From: Collinsella sp.
Lineage (GTDB): Bacteria; Actinomycetota; Coriobacteriia; Coriobacteriales; Coriobacteriaceae
Length of the DNA stretch: 64,000 bases
Direction: 5' to 3'
NCBI GenBank assembly: GCA_019414445.1
Contig: DXMA01000004.1
Location: 75,999-139,998, forward strand
Part shown: piece by piece, positions 43,943-51,823 of the stretch
How positions within the stretch are numbered: the stretch's first letter is position 1
Layout: each line of letters opens with the position of its first letter
Made by a program: the position numbers and the translations under genes
Notes under the pieces: model-generated
What the model saw: the letters and a program-made list of their open reading frames with translations, nothing else
What the model was told of the DNA's origin: nothing
Database searches by the model: none

Positions 43943-46030
43943 ATGGCCGAACTTACTGACCGCTTCGGGACCATGGTGTTCTCTGAGGAAGTCATGAAGG
44001 ACTACCTCCCCAAGGACATTTGGAAGCGCCTTGCTGCAACCCTCGAGGACGGTGAGCCGCTCGACCTGGATGTGGCCAACGCCGTTGCCCACGCCATGAA
44101 GGTCTGGGCCATCTCCAAGGGCGCGACGCACTACGCGCACTGGTTCCAGCCGCTTTCGGGCATTACTTCCGAGAAGCACGACAGCTTCCTCGAGCCCAAC
44201 CACGACGGCACCGCCATTACCAAGTTTACGGGCAAGAACCTCATCCAGGGCGAGCCGGACGCCTCCAGCTTCCCCAACGGCGGCCTGCGTGCCACCTTCG
44301 AGGCCCGTGGCTACACCGCTTGGGATCCCACCAGCCCCGCATTCATTAAGGACGATGTCCTGTGCATCCCCACGGCTTTTTGCTCCTACACGGGCGAGGC
44401 CCTGGACAAGAAGACCCCGCTGCTGCGCTCCATGACCGCACTCTCGCGTGAGTCCAAGCGCGTTTTGGCGCTGTTTGGCAAGACCCCCAAGAAGGTCGTT
44501 CCTTCCGTGGGCGATGAGCAGGAGTACTTCCTGATCAAGAAGGACGCTTACCGCAAGCGCAGGGACCTGGTCATCACCGGTCGCACCCTCTTTGGCGCTG
44601 CCCCCTGCAAGGGCCAGGAGCTCGAGGAGCACTACTTTGGCGCTATCCGCCCCACCGTCTCGGCCTATATGAAGGACCTGGACGATGAACTGTGGGCGCT
44701 TGGCATTCCTGCCAAGACCAAGCACAACGAGGTCGCTCCCTGCCAGCATGAGCTCGCCCCTGTCTACGGCGAGGTCAACGAGGCCATCGACCAGAATCTG
44801 GTCATGATGGAGAAGATGAAGCTCATCGCCTCCCGTCACGACCTGGTCTGCCTGCTGCACGAGAAGCCGTTTGAGGGCATCAACGGTTCGGGCAAGCACA
44901 ACAACTGGTCGCTTGGCACCGAGTCCGAGAACCTGCTCGACCCGGGCGATACCCCGCTCGACAACCTGCAGTTCATCGTCTTCCTCACCGCGGTGATCGA
45001 AGCCGTCGATAACTATCAGGAACTCCTGCGTGCCTCCGTTGCCTCGGCCGGCAACGATCATCGTCTGGGCGCCAACGAGGCTCCTCCGGCGATTATGTCC
45101 ATCTTCCTGGGTGACCAGCTCACCGAGGTCGTCGAGAAGATCATCGACGGCAAGGCTTCCGTCCATGCCACGCGCGGCGTGCTCGACCTGGGCGCCGATA
45201 CCCTGCCCAAGCTGATGCAGGACAACACCGACCGCAACCGCACCTCCCCGCTTGCCTTCACCGGCAACAAGTTCGAGTTCCGTGCCTGCGGCTCCGAGCA
45301 GAACGTCTCCGACTCCAACCTGGTGCTCGATGCCGCCGTGGCCAAGTCGCTCAAGTCCTTCGCCGACGCACTCGAGGGTACGCCCGAGGATAAGTTCCAG
45401 GACGCCGCGCTCGAGTACTGCAAGAAGGTGCTGACCGATCACCAGCGCATCCTGTTCTCCGGCGACGGTTACTCCGACGAGTGGCCCATCGAGGCCGAGA
45501 AGCGCGGCCTTGCCAACAACAAGACCACGGCCGACGCTCTTCCCGCCTTTGTTTCCGATAAGGCTATCGCGCTCTTTGAGGAGACGGGCGTTCTGACCCG
45601 CGCCGAGGCCCAGTGCCGCTACGACTGCAAGCTCGAGAAGTACAACAAGCTCATGAACATCGAGGCCACCACGATGATTCGCGAGGCGCGTCGTACTTAT
45701 CGTCCGGTCATCACCGCCTATGCCACCAAGGTCGCCAAGGGCTTGGAGGCAATCCGTGCCGCCGGTGCCGATGCCGCCATGCAGTGCGAGCAGAACACGC
45801 TCAACAAGCTCTGCAACGGCATCACCGCCATCAACGACTCCATCAAGGCGCTCGACGCCGTGCATCAGAAGGCCGAGGCCCTCGATGGCCAGGAGCAGGC
45901 CAACGTGTACGCGCACGAGGTCGTTCCCGCTATGGATACGCTGCGTGCCGCCGTGGATGCCATGGAGGAGATCGTGGCCGCCGACTACTGGCCGGTCCCG
46001 ACCTACGACGACATCCTGTTCTACGTGTAG
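43943..46030 (+). CDS. glnN: Glutamine synthetase, type III
   Basis: A 695-aa ATP-dependent ammonia-assimilating enzyme of the long GSIII class. FSEEVMKDYLPKDIWKRL is the GSIII-type start. THYAHWFQPLSG, VGDEQEYFLI (metal-binding Glu), CQHELAPVYGEVN and GINGSGKHNNWSLGT (ATP/glutamate site) are clear. GNKFEFRACGSEQNVSDSNLVLD follows. The length and lack of a type I Tyr adenylylation segment fit GSIII. ATG 43943 has AAGGGAG upstream; a longer frame from 43880 would add a leader peptide without a better site. Monocistronic. Confidence 0.95.
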   Translation: MAELTDRFGTMVFSEEVMKDYLPKDIWKRLAATLEDGEPLDLDVANAVAHAMKVWAISKGATHYAHWFQPLSGITSEKHDSFLEPNHDGTAITKFTGKNLIQGEPDASSFPNGGLRATFEARGYTAWDPTSPAFIKDDVLCIPTAFCSYTGEALDKKTPLLRSMTALSRESKRVLALFGKTPKKVVPSVGDEQEYFLIKKDAYRKRRDLVITGRTLFGAAPCKGQELEEHYFGAIRPTVSAYMKDLDDELWALGIPAKTKHNEVAPCQHELAPVYGEVNEAIDQNLVMMEKMKLIASRHDLVCLLHEKPFEGINGSGKHNNWSLGTESENLLDPGDTPLDNLQFIVFLTAVIEAVDNYQELLRASVASAGNDHRLGANEAPPAIMSIFLGDQLTEVVEKIIDGKASVHATRGVLDLGADTLPKLMQDNTDRNRTSPLAFTGNKFEFRACGSEQNVSDSNLVLDAAVAKSLKSFADALEGTPEDKFQDAALEYCKKVLTDHQRILFSGDGYSDEWPIEAEKRGLANNKTTADALPAFVSDKAIALFEETGVLTRAEAQCRYDCKLEKYNKLMNIEATTMIREARRTYRPVITAYATKVAKGLEAIRAAGADAAMQCEQNTLNKLCNGITAINDSIKALDAVHQKAEALDGQEQANVYAHEVVPAMDTLRAAVDAMEEIVAADYWPVPTYDDILFYV

Positions 46031-46059
46031 AGCGTAACTGACATATCGTCACGGTATTG

Positions 46060-46100
46060 AGCCGGGGTCCGCATCGCGCGGGCCCCGGCTATTTGTTTGC
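46060..46100 (+). terminator. glnN terminator
   Basis: AGCCGGGGTCCG catcgcg CGGGCCCCGGCT with one mismatch, then ATTTGTTTG. Confidence 0.85.
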
Positions 46101-46150
46101 GAAGGACGCTTTGGATCCCGCTTTGCAACTGATTCGCCCACGCAATAAGG

Positions 46151-46188
46151 GGTCGTGGGCAAAAAACGTCAAATATGAGTACTGTCAC
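46151..46188. repeat. Left arm of an outer inverted-repeat element
   Basis: Contains CGTGGGCAAAAAACGTC and AAATATGAGTACTGTCAC; its reverse complement recurs with few changes at 47854-47893. Together they bracket the IS256 copy. Confidence 0.75.
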
Positions 46189-46295
46189 AAGCCCTGTAGC
46201 ATTATCTTTTTGCAAAATATGCAGTGTTACGCAACATATGTCCAAGTACTTAGCTGATAAATGCCTGCAATTCCTCCGCCGTAGGACGCCTTGTG

Positions 46296-47800
46296 GGTGG
46301 CGCGCGCAGACGTGGTGTAAGAGCGTCCTGAGGTCCGTCGCTGCAAGTCCCGATATTACTCCTTCTTGAGACCGCGCCTCTCGACTATCTCGTCCACTAT
46401 CTCCCTGGCGCGCCGCCCGAGCGCGCGGCGCCTCCCCTCTGTCGGGGCCGGCCTGTCCGCGGGCTCGGCGAAGCCCTCGGCGGCCGAGGCCTCGGAGAAC
46501 ACGCGCTGCTGGGACCACTGTCCCTCGGTCTCCATGAGGCTCGCGCACGTCAGGCGCAGCATCGACTCCCTCGAGGGGAAGGACTGCACGACCCTGTAGC
46601 GGCGCTTGATCTCGCGGTTGGCGCGCTCCTGGACGTTGTTGGTGCGGAGCTTGGCCCAGTGCGCCCTGGGGAAGGCCGTGAACGCCAGCGCGGAGTCCTC
46701 GGCCTGCTCGAAGACCTCGCCGGCCCTGGCGGACACCGACGCCACCCAGGGCGCCGCCTCGGCCCACACGCAGCGCGCGAGGTCGGGGTCGTCCTGGTAG
46801 ACCGCGGCATGCACGAGGTCCCTGACGGCCGCCTTGGAGTCCTCGGGCCTGCCCGAGCAGGCGCTCTGGAGGTTGCGCTGCAGGTGCGTCACGCAGCGCT
46901 GCCAGGCGCAGCCCTGGAACAGGCGCGAGACGGCGGCCACGAGCCCGGCGTGGCTGTCGGAGACCACGAGGCGAACGCCGGCCAGCCCGCGCTCGCGCAG
47001 CCCGCCGAGGAATGCCGCCCAGGAGTCCTCGCTCTCGGTGTCGACCACGTCGCAGCCCAGGAAGTGCTTGCGCCCGTCGGCGCCCAGCCCGATCGCGGTC
47101 ACGACGCCCTGCGAGACGACCGACGAGCCGACCCTGCAGCTCATGTAGGTGGCGTCGAGCCACAGGTAGCAGCACGGCGTGCCCGACAGGTCGCGGCGGC
47201 GGAACTCCGCCACCTCGGCGTCGAGGTCGGAGCAGAGGCTCGAGACCTCCGAGCTCGACAGCGAGGATATGCCCAGCTTGGACGCCACGCGCTCGACCTT
47301 GCGGGTGGACACGCCGCATACGTGCATCTCCTGCACGATGGCGGCCACCGAGGTGTCGACGCGCGACCATCGCGCGAGCATGCCCTCGGGGTAGTAGGTG
47401 CCGTGCCTGAGCTTGGGTATCTCGAGCTCCACGTCGCCCACGGCGGTCTTGAGCGACCTGGGGCGGTAGCCGTTGCGGCTGTTCTCCCTGCCGTCGCTGC
47501 GCTCGTTGCGGCTCGCGCCGCACATCTGCTGGGCCTCGGAGTCCATCAGCGCGTTCATCACGCTGCCCAGCACCCTGCACGCGAACTCGCGCGCGTCGCC
47601 GCACTCCTGCCAAAGCCTCGCCGCCTCGAGGGCCTCGTCGCGGCCGAGGCGCAGTACACTCTCTTCTTGGGGCATCGCCTTTCCTTCCATTCGTCACCTT
47701 CATTACTCCAACGACGAATTCTAGGCGGTGTCCCCTCCCTTTCAAGAAAGGGCGGAGGCGGGGCATGCCCCGCCTCTTACACCACATCTCTGTGCGCTAC
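46296..47800. mobile_element. IS256-family insertion sequence
   Basis: About 1.5 kb. Inner terminal repeats AGACGTGGTGTAAGAG (46308-46323) and, inverted, AGATGTGGTGTAAGAG (47774-47789) extend outward imperfectly to the ends. CGCCTTGTG occurs at both borders (46287-46295 and 47801-47809), which fits an 8-9-bp target duplication. The exact left edge is uncertain by one base. Confidence 0.85.
46356..47675 (-). CDS. IS256-family (mutator-type) transposase
   Basis: A 439-aa DDE transposase. The catalytic residues are visible as LWLDATY, VVSDSHAG and NNVQERANREIKRR, and the FxGC...C/H-type block reads GCAWQRCVTHLQRN. The frame is full length without stops, so it may be active. ATG 47675 is preferred because AAGGA precedes it; an ATG five codons earlier at 47690 is the alternative. 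Its GC content is higher than the flanking AT-rich sequence. Confidence 0.93.
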   Translation of the reverse strand: MPQEESVLRLGRDEALEAARLWQECGDAREFACRVLGSVMNALMDSEAQQMCGASRNERSDGRENSRNGYRPRSLKTAVGDVELEIPKLRHGTYYPEGMLARWSRVDTSVAAIVQEMHVCGVSTRKVERVASKLGISSLSSSEVSSLCSDLDAEVAEFRRRDLSGTPCCYLWLDATYMSCRVGSSVVSQGVVTAIGLGADGRKHFLGCDVVDTESEDSWAAFLGGLRERGLAGVRLVVSDSHAGLVAAVSRLFQGCAWQRCVTHLQRNLQSACSGRPEDSKAAVRDLVHAAVYQDDPDLARCVWAEAAPWVASVSARAGEVFEQAEDSALAFTAFPRAHWAKLRTNNVQERANREIKRRYRVVQSFPSRESMLRLTCASLMETEGQWSQQRVFSEASAAEGFAEPADRPAPTEGRRRALGRRAREIVDEIVERRGLKKE

Positions 47801-47853
47801 CGCCTTGTGTCCAAATCGCCTTCTGATGGCATGAAATCGCTGTTACTAAATTG

Positions 47854-47893
47854 GTAACAGTACTCATATTTGCTATTTTTTGTCCACGGGCCC
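47854..47893. repeat. Right arm of the outer inverted-repeat element
   Basis: GTAACAGTACTCATATTTGC followed by TATTTTTTGTCCACGGGCCC; complementary to 46151-46188. A small TGTTAC taaattg GTAACA hairpin (47841-47859) overlaps it. Confidence 0.75.
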
Positions 47894-47922
47894 TTGGATG
47901 ACAGTGTGATTTTATGCCTTCG

Positions 47923-48012
47923 GGGTTCGAATCCCGGCGTATCGGCAGCAAAAAGCCCGTTACCGCGAGGGCAACGGGCTTCTCAGTTTAAATGGTGCCC
48001 CCAGCGGGATGT
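47923..48012. repeat. 90-nt direct repeat, copy 1, with tRNA-Glu 3' end
   Basis: Matches 48112-48201 at a constant offset of 189 nt: T-arm-like GGGTTCGAATCCCGGCG, a terminator hairpin (47952-47981), then AAATGGTGCCCCCAGCGGGA, which is the 3' end of tRNA-Glu on the minus strand. No complete tRNA is present at this copy. Confidence 0.8.
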
Positions 48013-48070
48013 CCGCGTGCGGCTGGCGCCGCCCGCTTTCGCTGCGTCGCTCCGCTCCTTGCGTGCTGCG

Positions 48071-48091
48071 CTGGAAAACGCTTACGCGTTT
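48071..48091. repeat. AAACGC palindrome downstream of tRNA-Glu
   Basis: GGAAAACGC TTA CGCGTTTCC, the counterpart of the palindrome behind tmRNA at 27238-27255, within similar flanks. Confidence 0.6.
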
Positions 48092-48111
48092 CCTCAGCTC
48101 CGCACCCTGTC

Positions 48112-48129
48112 GGGTTCGAATCCCGGCGT
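48112..48129. repeat. Antisense T-arm copy downstream of tRNA-Glu
   Basis: On the minus strand this reads CGCCGGGATTCGAACCCG, sharing GGGATTCGAACCCG with the reverse complement of the tRNA-Glu T-arm. It is 53 nt beyond the tRNA 3' end. Confidence 0.65.
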
Positions 48130-48137
48130 TGGAGAAG

Positions 48138-48170
48138 AAAAAAGCCCGTCACCACAAGGGTAACGGGCTT
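48138..48170 (-). terminator. tRNA-Glu terminator
   Basis: Minus-strand AAGCCCGTTACCC ttgt GGTGACGGGCTT followed by TTTTCTTC. Confidence 0.85.
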
Positions 48171-48181
48171 TGCATTTCAAA

Positions 48182-48258
48182 TGGTGCCCCCAGCGGGATT
48201 CGAACCCGCGATATCCACCTTGAAAGGGTGGCGTCCTTGGCCGCTAGACGATGGGGAC
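48182..48258 (-). tRNA. tRNA-Glu (anticodon UUC)
   Basis: A complete cloverleaf on the minus strand: acceptor GTCCCCA...TGGGGGC, with one mismatch-tolerant pair, anticodon loop CTTTCAA (UUC), T-arm GCGGGTTCGAATCCCGC, and an encoded CCA. It begins next to the IS/repeat cluster. GatCAB in this window would also act on Glu charged to tRNA-Gln, not this tRNA. Confidence 0.95.
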
Positions 48259-48358
48259 AGCGGGAAAGAGTATAGCAGACTTTTTTAGCCGTTCACATAT
48301 CGTTGGCAAACTGAAAAACCACCACAAAGGAGTAGGCTTCTATTCCGATTTTCAAATA

Positions 48359-48493
48359 TCTCAATCTGTAACATCTGGGCGGGCAAATCGGCTCTATCTG
48401 TTACAGATCGAGACAAAAGGCAGGCGTCGGGACGAACATCTCATTCTGTAACAGTAAGACGACTTTTAACGGTCTAGATGTTACAGATTGAGA
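48359..48493. repeat. Two tandem palindromes built from TGTTACAGATYGAGA
   Basis: Four copies in alternating orientation: TCTCAATCTGTAACA (48359), TGTTACAGATCGAGA (48399), TCTCATTCTGTAACA (48439), TGTTACAGATTGAGA (48479). Starts are spaced 40, 40 and 40, an exact 80-bp tandem unit. No gene lies between tRNA-Glu and the MurT-GatD gene. Confidence 0.85.
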
Positions 48494-48516
48494 CAAACCG
48501 CTGGGATGGGTCAAAA

Positions 48517-48549
48517 CCACCACAAAGGTGCCTGTCCCCTTTGTGGTTG
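48517..48549. repeat. CCACAAAGGGG-type palindromic repeat, copy d (inverted)
   Basis: CCACCACAAAGGTGCCTGTC then CCCTTTGTGGTTG, directly after the MurT-GatD stop, likely serving as its terminator. Confidence 0.75.
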
Positions 48550-48556
48550 TGAGGTG

Positions 48557-50734
48557 CTAGGGGAGGAGCTTCATGGCGGCGTCGTGGGCGGCGCGCTCGT
48601 AGGTGTCGTCGAGGGGCTTGAGCGGCAGCAGGGCTGTGGCCTGCGCATCGCCGCGGCGCTCGAGGGCGTGCGCGATCAGCCAGTCGGCGAGTTCGGGATT
48701 CTTGGGTAGCGCCGGGCCGTGCAGGTACGTGCCGATGACGCCCTTGTAGATCAGACCCTCAAAGCCGTCGTCGCCGTTGTTGCCGGTGCCAGTGACGACG
48801 GACGTTCCGAGCGGCGTGGCGTCGGCGTCCAAAAGCGTGCGGCCGCCATGGTTTTCGAATCCCACAAAGGGCTCAGGTGCCAGGTCGGTTTTGACGGCTA
48901 CGTTGCCGATCAGGCGGTCGGAGCCGCGTACGGTTTCGGCGGCAATGACCCCCAGACCCTCGATGCGATCCTCGCCCATATAGTACGAACGGCCGAGCAG
49001 CTGATAGCTGCCACAGATGGCAAGCAGCGAGCCGCCATCCTTAACATAGGCCGCGACCTTGTCTTTTTGGGCGAGCAGTTCGTGTGCCACGGCTAGCTGG
49101 TCGCGGTCGGAGCCGCCGCCCATCATGACGATATCGGCATCATGCAGATCGAGCACCTCGCCCATGCGGACCTCATCCACGCGAACGGGGATGCCGCGCC
49201 AGGCGCAGCGGCGCTCGAGCGCGATAACATTGCCGCCGTCGCCGTAGAGGTTAAGGGCATCGGGATACAGGTAGACGATGCGCAGCGGGCGCGAAAGCTC
49301 GACTGGTGCGATGCCGACAGGAAGAGCGCTGCCGTCGGCACGGGCTACGGCGCGCCCGGCAACAGCGTCGGAAGTGGCGCCCTTCAGTCCGTCGAGTTCT
49401 TTGACCAACGGCGGGAAGGCCGTGTAGTTGGCGACGGCGTAGAAGGTGTCATCGGCGGCCTCGTCTGCCACGGCGCCAATTGCCTGCGCGACGTCCGAGA
49501 TAATCGCGGCATCGATGCCGGCGTACTTGAGGCGCACCTGCATGTCGTGCGCGCGCGTGCCTCCGGCAAAGGCGACAAGACCCGGCGTGTCGGCGATGCG
49601 CTCGAAGTCGACATCGTAGATCCACGAGACATCGTGGCCGTCGGCATCGTTATCGTTTAGGAAGAAGGCGCAGAGCCTGCCACCTGCCGTTTTAATGGAC
49701 TGGATCTGGCGATCGAAGCCCACGGGATTCTTGGCCAGGTTGGCCTCGACGGTGCGGCCGGCAATATCCCAGCGGCCCATGCGTCCGCCGGCGGGCACGT
49801 AGGCATTAAGCGTGGGCTGCAGGTGCGCCGCGTCCACGCCCAGCTCGTGCGCCGTAAAGAAGGCGGCGGCGACGTTATAGACCATGTACAGGCCGTTGTA
49901 GCGCGTGGCGATGTGCACGGCGGGCGCGTTGACCTCGGGTCCAAAGGCCAGGTCAAAGCCGTAGCCGTCGCAGCCGAGCTCAACGCCCGTCACGCGGCGG
50001 AGCAGCGCGGGGCGACCCCAGCCGCACGAAGGGCAATGATAGGCGCCCAGCTGTCCGTACTGCACATAGTCGTATTCCAGCGGGGCGTTGCACTGCGAGC
50101 AAAAACGCGAGTCGCTAATGCGGTCGGACTCGGTGCCCGTGGCGCCGTCGATGCCAAAGGCGATGCTCGTGTTGGGGACGCGCGCGGCGATCGAGGCGCA
50201 CAGCGGATCGTCGGCGTTGTAGATGAGCGTTGTCGTCGGAGAGAGCTCCAACGCATGGGCGATGACGTCTTGGGTATGGTCGATCTCGCCGTAGCGGTCT
50301 AGCTGGTCGCGGAACAGGTTGAGCAGCACAAAGTACGTCGGCTTGAGCTTGGGCAGGACGCGCACGGTGTAGAGCTCGTCGCACTCAAAAACGCCCACGC
50401 GCTTGCCGCTGCTGGTGTGCTTAAGGCCGCCGCGGGCCTCGAGCAGAGCACCCACCACACCAGGCTCCATATTGTTGCCGGCACGGTTGCACACCACGGT
50501 AGCGCCGCTGGCAGCAACGGCGTCAGCGATGAGGTTGGAGGTGGTGGTCTTGCCATTAGTACCGGTGATCACCACGCTGCGGTCGACCAGGCTCGCGAGG
50601 TCGCTTAGCAGCTCGGGGTCGATCTTCATGGCGATGCGGCCGGGAAGCACGCCACCCTGGCGTTTGAGGACAGAGCGCAGTCCCCAGCGGGCGATATCGC
50701 TCGAGGTGCAGGCGAGAGATGAGCGGAGGTTCAT
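48557..50734 (-). CDS. MurT-GatD fusion, lipid II isoglutaminyl synthase
   Basis: A 725-aa fusion of the two subunits that amidate the D-Glu of lipid II. The MurT part (about residues 1-445) has the Mur-ligase P-loop VVITGTNGKTTTSNLIAD, CNRAGNNMEPGVVGALL, and a Cys4 zinc ribbon FCSQCNAP...YHCPSCGWG, then a DUF1727-type C-terminus. The GatD part (about 485-725) is a class I glutamine amidotransferase with LLAICGSYQLLG (nucleophile Cys) and GTYLHGPAL (catalytic His). In S. aureus these are separate proteins. ATG 50734 follows AGGAAC. It is last in an operon after two helical-repeat genes. Confidence 0.92.
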   Translation of the reverse strand: MNLRSSLACTSSDIARWGLRSVLKRQGGVLPGRIAMKIDPELLSDLASLVDRSVVITGTNGKTTTSNLIADAVAASGATVVCNRAGNNMEPGVVGALLEARGGLKHTSSGKRVGVFECDELYTVRVLPKLKPTYFVLLNLFRDQLDRYGEIDHTQDVIAHALELSPTTTLIYNADDPLCASIAARVPNTSIAFGIDGATGTESDRISDSRFCSQCNAPLEYDYVQYGQLGAYHCPSCGWGRPALLRRVTGVELGCDGYGFDLAFGPEVNAPAVHIATRYNGLYMVYNVAAAFFTAHELGVDAAHLQPTLNAYVPAGGRMGRWDIAGRTVEANLAKNPVGFDRQIQSIKTAGGRLCAFFLNDNDADGHDVSWIYDVDFERIADTPGLVAFAGGTRAHDMQVRLKYAGIDAAIISDVAQAIGAVADEAADDTFYAVANYTAFPPLVKELDGLKGATSDAVAGRAVARADGSALPVGIAPVELSRPLRIVYLYPDALNLYGDGGNVIALERRCAWRGIPVRVDEVRMGEVLDLHDADIVMMGGGSDRDQLAVAHELLAQKDKVAAYVKDGGSLLAICGSYQLLGRSYYMGEDRIEGLGVIAAETVRGSDRLIGNVAVKTDLAPEPFVGFENHGGRTLLDADATPLGTSVVTGTGNNGDDGFEGLIYKGVIGTYLHGPALPKNPELADWLIAHALERRGDAQATALLPLKPLDDTYERAAHDAAMKLLP

Positions 50735-50779
50735 GAAGCCGTTCCTAACGTGAATGACATGGTCGGGGCGATCGCGTCG

Positions 50780-51823
50780 CTAAAAGCCGTAGCGGCGCGC
50801 AAATTCCTGGGCGAGCTGCGATACATCTTCGCAGGCGTTGGCCCAGGGGGCAAAGTCTGGGGTGTCCGAGATAATGCCGTCGGCTTCCCAAACCGCCTGG
50901 TGCGAGAGGTCCCAGGGGTCGCGCGGCTCGGGTCGGCAGGGAAGATACGGCGTCTGGTACATGGGGTTCAGCAAGAAGAACGCGCCACCCTCGCAACGGT
51001 TAGCGAACTCACGCAGCGCGCGCGTCGCCGGGCGCATCTTGTTTGTTTTGAACAGCAAGATCGTGCGGGCGAGCAGATACCAAGGAGAGTTTTCGAGTGC
51101 GTCTGCCCCCATCTGTTCCTCGAGCTGATGCGCCAGGGCAAAAAAGCCGTCCTGGTCTTCCAAGCGGGCGAGGGCAAGCAATACGGTGCCGGCGGCCCGG
51201 GTGGGATAGCCCTCCGCCTTAAGGACACGGCGAGAATAGTTGGCGGCGGCGCGGTAACGAGCGCTCGCCATGCACAGCTGCGAGATGGCTTCGAGTGTGT
51301 GAAGCCACCCGATAAGGGCCGGCTCGCTCACGGTAAGGTCCGCTGCGGTGACACCGTCGGCCAAAACATTATTGGCCCAGTAGTGCGGGGCCTCCATATC
51401 AAACCCGGGCACGCTCTGTTGCAGGTAGTCGGCCGTGCTCGTCTCGAGCTTCATCAGGTCGCCCAGGCAGGCGTCGACGGGCGTGTCCGCCAAAATGATG
51501 GCGAGCAGCTGGGCATCGACGGCCAGCGCATCGACGCGGACGATCTTGAGCAGCTCATCACGCATGTCGTCGAACAGGCGGTTGCGCGTCTGCTCAAACT
51601 CCTCGTCGCTGCCCATGTCCTCGATGCGATGGAGCTCGTCGAGCAGGTGGCGATGAACGCCGGCATAGGACAGCAGTGCCTGGGCATGCTCGGCCTGCGC
51701 ATACTTTTGAGGATTCGCGCTAATGTCGTTATGGACAAGCTCGCGTGCTGCATCGGTGAGCTCGGGGTGCGACGCCAGATAGGTGCGCTCCAGGTAGGCG
51801 GGGATGTAGACGCTCGGATCCAT
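50780..51823 (-). CDS. Unknown helical-repeat (TPR-like) protein 2
   Basis: A 347-aa soluble, acidic, Ala/Leu-rich protein predicted nearly all helical, with segments like ALISWLHTLEAISQLCMASARYRAAANYSRRVLKAEG that look like degenerate TPR helices (about residues 165-200). No signal peptide or catalytic motif. Its start overlaps the stop of the related upstream gene (TAATG), and 45 nt separate it from MurT-GatD, so it is probably cotranscribed with cell-wall synthesis. Function unknown; an adaptor role is inference. Confidence 0.65.
   Translation of the reverse strand: MDPSVYIPAYLERTYLASHPELTDAARELVHNDISANPQKYAQAEHAQALLSYAGVHRHLLDELHRIEDMGSDEEFEQTRNRLFDDMRDELLKIVRVDALAVDAQLLAIILADTPVDACLGDLMKLETSTADYLQQSVPGFDMEAPHYWANNVLADGVTAADLTVSEPALIGWLHTLEAISQLCMASARYRAAANYSRRVLKAEGYPTRAAGTVLLALARLEDQDGFFALAHQLEEQMGADALENSPWYLLARTILLFKTNKMRPATRALREFANRCEGGAFFLLNPMYQTPYLPCRPEPRDPWDLSHQAVWEADGIISDTPDFAPWANACEDVSQLAQEFARRYGF

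Noticed and set aside
43892..45916. 674-codon open frame antisense to glnN
   Set aside because: It mirrors the codon bias of a clear glutamine synthetase gene; no ribosome site and no recognisable motif.
46021..47787. 588-codon Arg/Gly-rich frame over the transposase
   Set aside because: Shadow of the high-GC transposase in another frame; composition is low-complexity.
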